A stretch of 64,000 nt of DNA, taken from NCBI GenBank assembly GCA_004154925.1, contig QJNS01000018.1, positions 470,693-534,692 on the forward strand, given 5' to 3'. Of this stretch, positions 11,401-25,200 are shown one piece after another (the first letter of the stretch is position 1; each line of letters opens with the position of its first letter). The DNA is from Monosporascus cannonballus. Lineage: Eukaryota > Ascomycota > Sordariomycetes > Xylariales. A model generated the notes under the pieces. The model worked only from the letters and a program-made list of their open reading frames with translations. It did no database searches and had not been told where the DNA came from. A program made the translations under genes and the position numbers.

Positions 11401-14400
11401 TATGCCCGTTATATCTTTTTGCAAAATAAATATTACGTTATTCGGGAATTTTATAATAAAATTTTCAAATATGCTTATTTTTTGTTTCGGAATTTTTAAT
11501 TTATTAAAAAATATTTATTTTGGATTAAAAAAAATAATTAAAAATTCGAAAATATTTTGGTTATAGGCCGTAAAGCTATAAAAATTAGATTTATCGATTT
11601 TAATAATATTATATTTATTGTTTATAATATAAGTAAATTTAATTAGTTAAATATAATAAAAAACAAAAATTAATTTATAAATAACTTTAACGTAATTACC
11701 CGAAAAGTTTTTAATTATAAGTTCGTTAGGGATAATTTAGTTTAAGATAACCGTAATATCCTATATACGAAAAAAAATTATAATTTTATAGTACAAATTA
11801 TTTATAACTTAATTAATAATTTTAATTAAAGCGGTCCGTTATCGTTATTATTAAATAAATAAAATAAAAATTTATTAAATAAAAACGAACCGTTAATATA
11901 ATTCGGTATTTTTTTATTATTTTATAATATATTTTTATATAAGCGATATAATATTTATATTATAATTTTAATATTAATATAATTTTACTATTTACGTAAT
12001 CCTAATTAATTAATTTTAAAGTTATTTTATATATTATTGTAATTATTTAATTATTATATTAACGTAATTTATTTATTTCCGGTAATAAAACCGTAAATAA
12101 AAAAAATAATATTTTACGATATTATATATTATATAATTATTAACGAAATTAATATAAATAATTAAATTTACAATTTACTTAATTTTAATTATTATATTTT
12201 ATTTAAATATTTTATTTTTCGCAAGGTTATATAAAAATATTATATTATTTATAATTAAATATAACGTATAATTTCTAATTAATCTGTATATTTTATTTAG
12301 AATTAATTTATTAATTAATATTTTTAAATATTTGTTAAAATAATTTTTCTTTTTATTTTATCTTTTTTTGCGTATTATTATAATTTATATATTAATAATA
12401 TTTTTTATATTTTCGGATCCTAAAAATTTTATTTATTTTCAGCGTAATATTTACGTTTAAGTTTTTTTGTAAATTTTTATTTAGATTATATAATAATGCC
12501 GAATATTTGGGAATTATATATAAATATTTTTCGTACCGTTTTTAAACGTAATTTGTATATTTATTATATATATAATTTCATAAAGTATAATAATTACAAA
12601 ATAATTATATAATATATATTTCTTAATTAAATAACCCGGTTTATAAAATTATAAACTTTTTTTTATAATATTTATATAATATCTTGTTTATATAGTTTTT
12701 TCGTTAAATTACGAAAGTTATAATTTATTAAAAGTTTATAATTAATTTATTAATTTAATAACTTATAAAGCCGGTATATTCCGCGATAACGTAAATTTTA
12801 TTTTGCTAATTATTATTACGGAAAATATCTTAAATTATATTATTAATATTTAATATTTATATAAATGCCGTATTTGTCCGTAAAAAAAATTTTTATTCGT
12901 AATATAAGCTTTTTGTAATATTATCCAATTTATAAATTTTTAATAATTATAAGATTTTTTAATTAATATATATTTATATTAATACCAAAACGTAAAATAT
13001 TTATTTTTTTAATTTTGCAATATATTAATATAACTTTATAATATATATTTAATATTTGGAATCGGTTATAAATTATATATATTTTCCGTAAAGAATATCT
13101 TACATTTTAAAATAATTAAATATTATTTAATTAATACGAAAATATTTTAATCGGGATTACGTTATTAATTTCGCCTTATTGCAAATTATTTTGGTACCGG
13201 TTCCAGTTATTTTTTAGTTAAGGATTTTATTATCCGTCCTTAAAATTATTTTTCGGAAATAAATTATTTTTGTTTTAATATTTATTTTAATTATTTTTTA
13301 ATTCGAAATTTTATTATTTATTTTTAAGGTTATTTTTTGAAAATAAGTTATTATAAAAAGAAAATTATATTTTAGGAATATTATTAATAAATCTAATTTC
13401 TTTAATTAGGCGAATAAAGTTTTTTAAGTTTATTTAAAATATATTATTAAAAGTTATAACAAAAATTACTTTTAGTATATCGGTAAAAACTATATTTACC
13501 TTTTATAATATCGTAAAATATATAAAAATATATATTATAATATAAATTTCGAACATTAAGTAAAAAGAATTAATTAATAATTATTATATTATAAATAACG
13601 TAATTTTATATATTAAAATATAATAAATATTTAAAATTATTAAAAAGTAAAATTAAATAAATAATTATTATTATATTAAAAATATATAATAAAGAATAAA
13701 GTTTATAAAATTTATATATAATTTTTCAATAATCTTTATATATTATCATATTGTTATTAAAAAATAACGTTAATTTCTTTTATTTATATTTAATAACTTA
13801 TATAAACTTAATAATTTATATATTTAGAATTATATAAATCTAAAATTTATACATATATTGATTTTAATTATATATATTATTTTAAAATATTTTTATAATT
13901 TATTAATTGTTTGTAAATATATATATATATTATAAATGCTTTTATATTTTTGATTTATATTAATATTATATTTAATAATTACTTAATATATAAACTTTAT
14001 TTTATTTATTACAATTTTTACTTATATTTTTAATTTTAATTAACTTAAATTTATATTAAGAAATTTATAATATTATGAAATGTTTCATTTATAATTATTT
14101 ATTTATATATATTTAATATTATATAGTTATTATAATAATATTATTACCGTATAATAAAACAAAATAAAATAATTATACTTAAGAAATATATAATAATTTA
14201 ATAAAAAATATAATATATATAAAAATTATAATAACGTTAACTTAAGTTTTTAATATAAATTATATTAATTATAGTATTATTTTTCGTATTTTATTTATAT
14301 TATATATATTGTTTTTTTAAATTTTACCTTAATTTATAAAATAAGTATTTCTTAAATTAAATAATTATTTCATAAAGTTTTAATATTATAAGCTTTTTAT

Positions 14401-15016
14401 CAAGTAAATTTTATTATTATATATTAAAAAAGGTAAGTTATTTATTATATATATATATATTAATATATATTTTATTCATATTAATTTCGGAATAATATTT
14501 AAATAAATATTAGGGGATTTCGATTATATATATATAATTTATAAAAAGTTAATAAAAAATGTATTTATATATTTTAATAATTTTTAAATTTTGTTTTTAT
14601 TAAATCTCGAAACAATTACTAAATAATATATAATATTATTTATTGTTTTATATTAAAAGAAAATAATAACATTATTAATACAGATAATATAAAGTATTAA
14701 ATAATAAATTTTTAAAATTATAAAATAAACATCCTTTATATTATAAATTTAACCGGCATATATTTTCTAAATAACCATATAATTCGGACCGTTAACCGTT
14801 TTCGGAAATTTATGATTTATAATAATTTGCATAATATAGATAATATTAGAAATATAGTAATTCTATGGTCCCGATTAAAAGAAATATAAAACCGCAATAT
14901 ATTTTATAATATATATTATATAAACATTATTTTTATAAAATTAAACTAATGAAAAATCCGCGATTTTACGTAATTAATTACCGAATAAATAATTTATATA
15001 AAAATTGGATTTTTAA

Positions 15017-15021
15017 GTATT
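15017..15021. repeat. Target site duplication GTATT, left copy
   Basis: GTATT directly before the first LTR base (15022). The same five bases directly follow the other LTR at 22272-22276. Five-base duplications are usual for Ty3/Gypsy integrases. Confidence 0.85.
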
Positions 15022-15452
15022 TGTAACGAACCTGTTATATATCTACCTAGAGGTATAAGCAATATCCGAAAAAGGTTTTGATTTGCAGGTAATAATAAGG
15101 CAAAAAATAATTTAATATATTCGTTAAGGAGATTTCAAAATATTCTTTTTTTAATTAAAAAACGGTATAATTGCTTTTAGTTAAAAGCTTAAATTAATAA
15201 CTAAAAAACGAAAAATTAAGTAAATAATTATTTACATAAAAAACCCAAACCTTATATATTTTTCTTATCTTTTATATCTTTTATGGTTTTTGGGGATCTC
15301 GAAAAACCATAATATCTATTATTTACGAATCTCCTGATATTTTTAAAGATTAACAGAAACCCGAGGTTTATCCGATAAAAAATGGAGATCCTAAACGTTT
15401 CCAATTTCCTGGGCCTCCTTTGGGCCTAATAAAATCCTTTTTGAACGTAATA
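15022..15452 (-). repeat. LTR, left copy (3' LTR of the element)
   Basis: 431 bp, starting TGTAACGAAC. It aligns over its length with 21843-22271. The sampled differences are transitions, in both directions between the copies, so each LTR took its own hits from a common ancestor. Confidence 0.88.
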
Positions 15453-18400
15453 TTATTTTTTTTTCCCAAGATTTTTATCCCTAAAGATAAAAAAAGTAAA
15501 TCCTTAACTTTTTTTCTTTTTTTACGTTATAACATTATATTTAATTATATCGGATAAATTTCGAAAACGTATTAAATTTTTTATTAAAAATTATTACGAA
15601 TTAATTAAGTCCATTTTTTAATTTGGTTTCGAAATTATATTATATATACGTTATTTCGAAAAAAAACTTTTTTGTAAAATATTAAAAAATTAAAAAAATT
15701 ATTAAAACTGTTTAACGGTTAATATTTAATTTTGCGATAAAAATTATATTTCGCTTTTATTGCTTAAAAATATCCGGGCCGAAAAATTCCGGATAAATTA
15801 AAAAAAACATTTAATTATTTAATAATTTTAAAAATTATTTAATTACATTATTCGGTTAAATTATTAATTTAAATAATTATATTTTAAAAGGATATCGTTT
15901 ATTTAAAAAGGGCTTCAAAATATAAATAAATTAAAAAAACCAGAAAAACTGGATACAGAAAAAAATTATAAAAAAAAAAGCAAATATAATTTGTTTTAAA
16001 GCTAAATACGTTAATAAAAATATTTATTTTTTTCAATTAAAACGTCGTAAAAGTTAATTTAAATAAAAGACCGTTATCGTTTACGATTTTAATTATATTG
16101 GAAACGGTCGGTCAGAATTTTGGCAATAAAATATCTTAATTAAGTTTATCGTATTCGTTAAATAATTAAATAATTTTTATATATTTTCTTTATATAAATA
16201 TCTTTTTTATTTAATTAAATACTGGATTTTATTTTTAATTATTTTAAAATTTAGTATTTGTTTAATTTCGTTTTTATCAAAATCTTTTTCGAATTTTAAA
16301 TTTATTTTTAACGGGGCGTTTTTAAGTATTAGTTTAAGTAAAAAAATGTGAAAAATAAGGTATATCTTTATGTTTTTAAGTAATAATAATCTGTAATTAA
16401 TTTTAGAAATAATTTTATTAATTTTAAACGGTTTAAACTTTTTAAAATTAAACTTATTATTAAATTTTCTTTATTTTAATTTATAAAATATTCGAAATTA
16501 CGTTTTATTTTTAACATAATAAATAAACCTTATTTCCTTTCGTTAAAATTAATCCCTTAATTTTTTTCTTATTATAATATTAAGTTATCCGTTATTAAAG
16601 GAATTATAATTTATTTTGAAAACGGGCCTGGATTATTTTAATTTTTATAATTAATATTTTTACTTTTGGGATAATCGTAATAATTTTTAGTATTTTATTA
16701 AATAATTATTTAAGTTATTTTGTTTTTATATTATATTTATATATAATTATATAAAAAAATACGCCTATATTTTTATTAATTAATATATTATAAATAATTT
16801 ATATTAATAATAAAAATTTTACTTAATTATCCTGTTAATAATTAACGTAATTTCGTAAATATTATTTTAAAGTTTAATTTAATTTTTCGGTTTAGTTATT
16901 TATTTAGGGATAATACGTTATCGAAAACTTAAATTTAATATTAATTTATTTAAAAAAGTTAATGCCGAATTTTAAAATAAATAACGTATTTTGGTTTAAA
17001 ACGATTTTTTCAAATATCCCATATTTATTAAGGTATTATTTAATAAAGGCGTAAATTAATTATTCTGCCGTTATATTTCTTTTAAAAAGTAAAAAATACT
17101 TATATTTAATAAATTTATTAATAATTACTTATATTTCGTTGTATTCGATTTTAATAACTGGGTTTTTAAATGAAAATAAATTAATAATAAAGTCCTAAGT
17201 TATAATATTTTATATTTTATCCGGAATATTAATAAGTTATAATAACCCGTAAAGCTTATAACGTATTACCTTAACCTTATTATAAATATTATAATTTTTA
17301 ATAATTATTTTAATTATACGGCATAACTTAAAGAAATCGTATTTTTTTTGCAGCTATCAGATAATCTTAAAGATTCCTTAATATTTATATAATAGGTCCT
17401 TATGGAATTCCTTTACAAATTATTTTTGTTAATTTTTAGGAATATAAATTTTGCCATAATATAATAATTAATTTTTAGGTTATTCTTTTAACTATTAAAT
17501 TTCCTTTTATTTTTTTGTATTATAAAAATTCCGGAACCGTATTAAAAATTCGGTAATTAATTTTTTTATTATCTTATATAAATATATAATTTTATTTTTA
17601 TTATATTATAATATTTATATATTTTTTTTGGGAATTTTAAAATCGTAATTTTCTTTACGATTAAAAATATCTATTTGGATATTTTCTTTTCCTTTAATAT
17701 AATATATTTTAAAATTAAATTTAAACAAAAAAATCCATTATTTTTTATATCGTTTATTTAATTTTTAGGTTTTTATAAATCGCGTAAAATTTTTGTAATT
17801 AAAATAAATATTAAAAAATTCTTTTGTTTTATTAAAAAAAGTTTTTATTCCTTAAAAATATTAATAATTATTAATAACTTTTTATCGTAAATTTAATATT
17901 TAAATTCTGTATTTCGGAATACTTTAAAGTAATATGCTATTAAATATTATTTGCCGTTACCTTTTTATTATTCTAAAATTATACTTAAAATATATTTTAA
18001 AATATTTATTTTTAATCGTTTCGTTTTATTTAGATTTGGCATCTTTACGATAAATCCGCTAATAATTATTTCTTTTAATTCCCGGAACGTTTTTTTTTAT
18101 TTCCTTTAAAAATTCGAATTTTTTCTTAATATATTCCTTAATAATAAATTTCGTCAAAAACCTAATTATATTTTTATATCTTTTAATTAAACCGTATACG
18201 TAATCCGTAAATCTTAAAATTTATCGGATATTTATAATGGTCGCCTTATTAAAAATAAATTAATCCTTAATTACTTTTAATTTAAAACGTTAAATTTAAA
18301 TTTGTCCTAATATAAAAATAAATCCCAAAAAATTTAATTTCTAGATATACCATATATTTTTAATAAGGTTAATTCAAATATTAATTTCGTCCAAAATTTT

Positions 18401-18457
18401 AAATATTTAAATAATATATTTTTTGTACTTTTTTAAGGTTTCGGAATAAATAAGGAT

Positions 18458-18580
18458 ATCGTCGAGATAGACAAATACAAATTTATCCAAAAATTATCGG
18501 AAGGTAATTATTATTAAATTTTAGAAATTGGCGGGAACGTTAATAAATCTTATAGGTATTACTTTATATTCGTAAAATCC
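18458..18580 (-). pseudogene. Reverse transcriptase core of the Gypsy element, RIP-damaged
   Basis: On the minus strand, 18469-18458 encodes YLDD within a K-F-V-F-V-Y-L-D-D-I-L-I-Y-S context, the catalytic motif of Ty3/Gypsy reverse transcriptase. In the same frame and 37 codons earlier (18580-18521) stands a damaged version of the upstream block: GFYEYKVIP is kept, the usual PFGLTNAP is changed to PIRFINVP, and a TAA replaces the expected CAA of the F-Q pair. Each change fits C-to-T or G-to-A mutation. The catalytic motif survived by chance while the flanks decayed. Confidence 0.85.
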
Positions 18581-20399
18581 ATATATTATTTTAAATGCCA
18601 TTTTTTATTTTTTTCTTTTAATTATTTTAATGCGGTAATAATTATTGCAAAAATTAAACGCCGTAAACCATTTAACTTTGTTAGCATTTTTTTTTAAAAT
18701 ATTTATAAAAATTAAAAAATATCCATTTTTAATCGTAATATTATTTAATTATTTATAATTAATTATTTTTCGGTAAATAATGTTTTTATTTTTATTAATC
18801 CTTTATTTATTATTTTTAATTTTTAATATTATAAAAATTGGATATCCAATAAAAAAATTAAAAAATTAAATATATTTTTTTTTCAAATCTAATTATATGC
18901 TTTTTTATAAAGCTTTTAATTTTTCTGGATTTATATAATAAATTTTATAAAACTTAAAATAATACTTTTTTTAATAAGTATCCGGTAATCCTATTAATTA
19001 TATAACGGTAATTCGTAATTTTTTTATTTTTAAATAATTTCTTAAATCTTTAATATTCCGGAAATATTATAAAAATCTAATTAAAAATCCGTATTTCCTT
19101 AATAATATAGCAAATTTTTTAATTATTTTTATTTAATATTTTATCCCAGGAAAATATTTGCTTTTTTTAATTTATTTATAAATTATTAAAATAAAATTAA
19201 GGTATTCCTAAAATAATATCGTATCCGGAAATATTAATAATATCTAATAAAATACCTTTTTAATATCTTTAAATTTATATTGGGAGTTTTTTCATTTTTC
19301 AAAAAATTCGTCCGTTTTCGTAAATAAATAAGCTGCCGTTTACCGTACGTAATTTATAAAACTTTAACTTATATTTCCAAAAAATTTAATATTTTTCCGT
19401 TATTATAGGAAAAATAAAATTACTTTTTATTTCGGAATTAATTATAACCTTAAGTATTTTGCCTTTATATCGGAAAGGGATCTTAATTTAGTTATGCATT
19501 TTTTTCGTTATTTCGCATAAGGTTTTATTAATTAAGGTTTTTCGATATTTTATTTTCGAAAACTTTTATAATTTTTTGATTTTTAATAATTTCCGATTTA
19601 AATAAGCTTTTATTTGCGAACTTTTTTAATAACATATTTAATACATTAATTGTTTTTGTACCGGAATTATGTTTTTTTGCCGTATTTGCATTAAGGTTTC
19701 AAAATCTAGTTCTTTTTTTGGTTTATTTTTTTGTTCCGTATTTCCCGAATTATAAGATCAAAAAGGTAAATTTTTAAAAAAGGTATTCCCATATTTAAAA
19801 GTTTGTATTAAATATAAAATATCGGGAAATAATATAAATATCCTTACGATATAGCCTTTTAACTTTATTTTGACTTGGGGTATAAATAATAAGACCTAAG
19901 GTATTTTAATTATTGGAAAATTTTAATATATCGGCATTTATTATTTGGTTCGATAAAAATCTTATTATTCCATTTAGGCCAAAAATTATTATTTTTTTTA
20001 ACTTTAAAATAAATAAAATAATCGTTTTAATAATAAGTAATAAAATATAATAAGTTATAAAAATTTATTAATAATATTTTTTTATAAATAATATATTTTA
20101 AAAATTTACAAAATTTTAAAAATAATTATCCGTAATTATTAATATTTGGTCAAAATTAATTATCCTTTATATATATTTTATACTTTTAGGAATTAAAATA
20201 ATATTAATATATTAGTTTTATGGTTATCTTGGAAATCGTTTATCCGGGATAATATTTGTAAATTTTAACCTTAAAATCTTAATAAATAAAATAATCCTTT
20301 TATTTTGGGTTATTATTTTAAATTTAAATAATTATGGTAATAATAAATTTTAGCTGGAAAAAAATTGAATTAATTTTTTTTTTCCTTTTTTACCTTATT

Positions 20400-21320
20400 A
20401 TCAGTTTTTTATTTAGCCGTTTTAACTTTTTTTTAGGGTTAAGGAATTTCTTTTTTTTGGAATTCCTTTTAATGGAGGAACGATATTCGCTTTTGAAATA
20501 CCCCTTTTTATTATAATTAAAATATTTTACTTTAAATTTGTTTTTCTTAGGCTTTTTCGAAACGGAACTTATTTTTTTTTAAGATTTGCCTTTATCCTTT
20601 TTGGTTCGGCTATTGGAGTTTTTATCGTTATTTCGTTTATCGGTTTTTTTTTTTTCGAAATACCGATTAAAAGTTTGTCGGTCGGCAATAATAACCTTAT
20701 TTATATATTTTGTAAAGGATTTAATCTTAAGTTTTATATATAATTTGTTTTTAATTTAAAATTTTAAATTATTATAATAAAAATAAAATAACGCATTTTT
20801 TAATAAATTCGAAATAACGGCCAAACGGTTAAATTTTATCGTATATTCGGATATTAATTTAATTTAGTAAAAAAAATAAAATTATTTAATAATGTTTTAT
20901 TCCTTATCGGGATTACCGAATAAAATACGTATTTTTTTTTAAAAAATTTTCGTAATCGTTAAAAATATAATTAATAAGGTCCGAAAATTCCTTTAGGTAT
21001 TTTTTAAGGTAATCTGTTAAAATAAGTTCGAATTATTAACGAATTCGTCCGATTAATAATTAAAAAATAACTATTATTTTTTAATATTTTTCCGGCAAAG
21101 AATTCTTATAAAACTTAAGGTAAAACTTTATTTAAACCAAAAATCCATTAAGGTCTTTTAATCCGTCGTAAGGTTTAGGGAAAATTAGCTTATAGCCCTT
21201 AACGTTTGGTATTTTATAATAACTAAAGGGTGGAATAATTTTTTCCCGTATCCGAATTACGCCGAATAATGGCAGGGTTAAGGCTTTTTTTTGCGTTCGC
21301 CTTGGGTCCAGCAAAAAAGG
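20400..21320 (-). pseudogene. gag-like remnant of the Gypsy element
   Basis: The clearest open stretch is 21132-21314 on the minus strand. It ends in PKPYDGLKDLNGFLV, which resembles the start of the retrotransposon gag domain (F/Y-D-G, then L..FL.Q). The same frame continues with stops through 20400 as a lysine/asparagine-rich frame of gag-like character. Its place next to the right LTR fixes the element's orientation. The exact ends are not readable. Confidence 0.6.
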
Positions 21321-21842
21321 TCGGTAACCGGCCCCTTAGCTTCGCCCTTTGGGGAAGCCAAATTGAAAAAAAGCTAGTTTTTTTCCTTTTGTAAGCCGAA
21401 TATTCTTTTTTTTTAAAGTTTGGACTTTTACTGTTAAAGCATTTAATTTCTTTTTCGCAGTAAGTTTTTTTTTCTGGTTTTCGGCCTTATATTTTTTTTT
21501 AACTTTTTCCTTAGCCGTTTTTTTTTCCGATTCTTTTCCTTAAATTTTAATAATATCTTTAAGGGCCGGGATAAATTGTTATTTGGGTTACGAAAATAAT
21601 GGGCCTTTTTAAAATCGAATAATAAAAGATGTTATATTATTAATTAATTGGAAAATTTTTTTAATAAAAGGTAAATCGTTAAATCTTATTAATAATGCTT
21701 TTTTAACTAATAACGGAAATCGTATATATTATTTATTTTTTGAATATCGTCTTATATTATTATTTATATTAAATTTAAAAAAGCTTATATTTTAATTAGG
21801 CGGTAAATTATCTGTCGGTTATTAATTAAAAAATTATTAAAA

Positions 21843-22271
21843 TATAACGAACTTATTATATATTTACCTGGAAATATAAATAATATCCGAAAAAGGTTTT
21901 AATTTATAAATAATAATAAAACGAAAAATAATTTAATATATTTGTTAAAAAAAATTTAAAGTATTTTTTTTAATTAAAAAAAGGTATAATTACTTTTAAT
22001 TAAAAATTTAAATTAATAATTAAAGAACGAAAAATTAAATAAATAGTTATTTACATAAAAAACTTAAACTTTATATATCTTTTTTATCCTTCATATTTTT
22101 TATGGTCTTTGGGAATTTCGAAAAACCATGGTATTTGTCGTCCACGAATCTCCTGGTATCTTTAAAGATTAACAGAGACCCGAGGTTTATCCGATGGAAG
22201 GTGGAGATCCCGAGCGTCTCCAACTTCCTGGGCCTCCTTTAGGCCTAGTAGAATCCCTTCTGAACGTAACA
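21843..22271 (-). repeat. LTR, right copy (5' LTR of the element)
   Basis: 429 bp, starting TATAACGAAC (TG changed to TA) and ending CGTAACA. The left half is strongly mutated, while the last 190 bases (about 22080-22271) are nearly of normal composition. The partner LTR is mutated more evenly. The right end is followed by the GTATT duplication. Confidence 0.88.
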
Positions 22272-22276
22272 GTATT

Positions 22277-25200
22277 ACGATATATTCGGTATTAATATTA
22301 AGAATTTCGGCAGTTATTCGGAATATCCGATTATTATTATAATTATTTATGATTTTAATATAAAGGAATTGCTAGAATTAATTAAGAAAAAATAAAAAAT
22401 CCTTAAAATTAATAGAAAATTTAATTACGCCGATAAAGGGAAAACGTAATAAAAAGAAAAAATTAAATCCGGCCGTCGACTTTTACTAAAGGATCCAAAA
22501 AACCCCAGTTCGAAAAAAAAACATAATTAACAAAATTTCTAACAAAATAATAACGGGATATACGGGCGGTTTCCAAAAATATTAATTAAAACTATATGCC
22601 AATAAATATTAATCTTAATTATACAAAAATACAATTATAAAACATAATTAATAAGAATTTATTACAAATTCGAAATTTTAAACGTTTCGAATTAATATTT
22701 AAAAAAAAGCGAATACTAAAATAATTATATTAATAACGAAAAAATAATTTTTTTAATATTAAAGAAAAATTATCTATAAAAGTTATTTATCCGTATAATC
22801 GATTATTTATCCTAATTATTTAACTTAAACCAAATTATTTTAAATATTAAAAAAAATAAATATATTTTAAGAATTAATATAACGAATTCGAAAAAAACTT
22901 TAAAAAATAAAATTTAAAAGATTTTCATACGGTATTATAAATTAAAGGCTATAAATTAAAAAGATAATTTGCTAATAATTATAACAAATTATATTTCGAA
23001 TTATAAAACATAATATTCCGTTAATTTTCGTAATTTAAAAAGTTTATTATATATTTATTACGGTATATAATTAATTCAAGTTAAAATAAATTAATATTCC
23101 GTATAAAATGTAATAAATTAAAAATTAATAGAAATAATAAATATTTATAATTATTACGTTTTACGGCTGTAATATTATGCCAAAACCGAACGCATTTTTT
23201 TTATTGATTTTAATTAAAACCGGCAGAATTTCGTTTTTTGCTTTTTAATTTAATATCGTAATTATATTTTAATTTGTTATTAATATTATTGTTTAATAAA
23301 TACCGTTTAATTTTAATACATAAGTTTTTAAATTTTACTAAAAATTATTTTTTCGATTTTTTCCCGATATATTATTTACACTGTTAAGTTATAAATTATT
23401 ATATTTTGGCAACGCCGATAATTCCGGTAATAATATAAAAATAAATAAATTATATAAAAATAAATACAATAACTAAAACGAGATTAAAAGGTTAAAAATA
23501 TTTAAAAAAATAATAAGTTTTACGTTAACGTTATAAATAAGGAAAACGAAATATATTTTTAAATGAAATTACCTAATACGTTATAAATTATACGTATAAA
23601 TATAAGCGTTATTATAATCGAAATTCCGATTTTAAATTGTAAAAATATATACATTATATACCGGTTTAATATTTAAATTATTAATATTACTATTAAACCG
23701 TTAATTATTAATTTAAACTAAATAACCCTATATAGTATGCTTTAAATAAAACAACACATAACTTAAAAAGGCTTTATAATTTTTTCCGATATTTATTAAA
23801 TTTATAATATAATAATAATCTATAATTTATATAAATTAGTTAGCAGTATAAAGATATAATACTATTATTTTTAATTAAGCGAATTCCGCCGTTTACGAAA
23901 AATTACTTATATTTTTTATAAAATTAAAAATATAATTTTTTTATATATTATGTATAATGTAAACAACAAGCGATTTTTTTAAAATACCTTTATATTATTA
24001 TTTATCGAAATTAAAAATTATTTTAAGTAATTCGATTATATTTTAAATTAAATATAAACCTTATAATTCGTTTAATTTATTCAGAAATTTATTAAATAAA
24101 TATTATTTAACTTTAATAAAAGTTAATAATTATTTTGCTTTTTTACCGTTAAACGGAAATAATTACGTAAAAAATAATTTATTTGTCCGTTATTTTTATT
24201 AAAATTTTATTATTTTCTAAATAATTATTTTTATCGAACCGGTTTTCAATTATTTTTATGTAAATATTTTCGAATTTAAAAATTTAAATATATAAAAAAT
24301 ATTAAACGTATATATATTATAATAAAATCTAGCCGGAATTAAGTTATTACGGTTTTTTTCAATATAATAATTTTGGTTTTTTTAAATATATTAAAATTAT
24401 CTTATGTATATATTTGCCTTTAAATAATTTATATTATTAAGATTTTATTTTTATCCAGTACTGTAAATTAAAATTACTTTATTTTAAAAATTTAAAAGTA
24501 ATAATTTAATTAGCTAAAAATTAAAATTAAAATTTAATAATTATTTTGTTTTAATCGGGATTATTTATGATAAATTATTCATTATTTTTTTATTATCCGA
24601 ATTCGTTATACCGTTTTTTATTATAACTTTTATATTTTTATAAATAATATAGTTCTTAATTTATTAAACTTAAATTTGTTTATTATTTTATTTTTTAAAA
24701 ATAAACGGTTTAAGTTTATATTTATAAAATATTTAATAAAATATAAATAATATAATTTATTTATAATTATAAATTCTTTAATTAAATTATTACCATATAT
24801 TTTAATCGAAATATTTTATATTATATCTCATTATATTATTCGGTTAATATATAAAATATTTATATTTAATTTAAAAAGAATAATAAATATAATAATACGA
24901 ACATAATTTTTATAAAGTATTTTGAAATTATAAAACTTAATAACTTATTTTATAATTTTAATTAAATAATTACGGATATTTATAATTTTCGCCTTATTAT
25001 TAATATAAGTAATAATTTTAATAATAAAATATAAATTATTAAATTATATTAAAAAAATATGATTTAATAATCTAAATATATTAAATATTAAAAAATCGAA
25101 ATATTTTTAATTCGTATATTAATTTTTAAATATAAAAAAATAATAATATCGATTTCGGAATAATTAGTATTAAAACCTCGGATTTCTATTTTATAATTAT

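Larger units (their letters stand above)
2891..15016. other. RIP-type A/T-rich repeat block, left part
   Basis: Almost only A and T, with TpA-rich words and stop codons in all frames; the few open frames (for example 4224-4418 and 9891-10097) are chance products. Known RIP action (CpA to TpA on both strands of repeated DNA) explains this composition. Islands of ordinary composition survive at about 4071-4360, 6586-6790, 6936-7125 and 8340-8600. The stretch from 8600 to 15016 is probably one or more decayed transposons, but I could not recognise a domain. No expressed gene is supported. Confidence 0.8.
15022..22271 (-). mobile_element. Complete Ty3/Gypsy-type LTR retrotransposon, RIP-inactivated
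   Basis: A 7,250-bp element bounded by direct LTRs (15022-15452 and 21843-22271) and by a perfect 5-bp duplication GTATT. It reads on the minus strand: a gag-like frame lies near the right LTR, reverse transcriptase is in the middle, and a purine-rich tract on the minus strand adjoins the left LTR (CTTGGGAAAAAAAAA, next to 15453), which suits a polypurine tract. The order gag then pol, with a VYLDDILIYS-type reverse transcriptase, is that of Gypsy/Metaviridae elements. All frames are broken by stops that C-to-T changes explain, so it is dead. The primer-binding site could not be read because of mutation. Confidence 0.9.
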
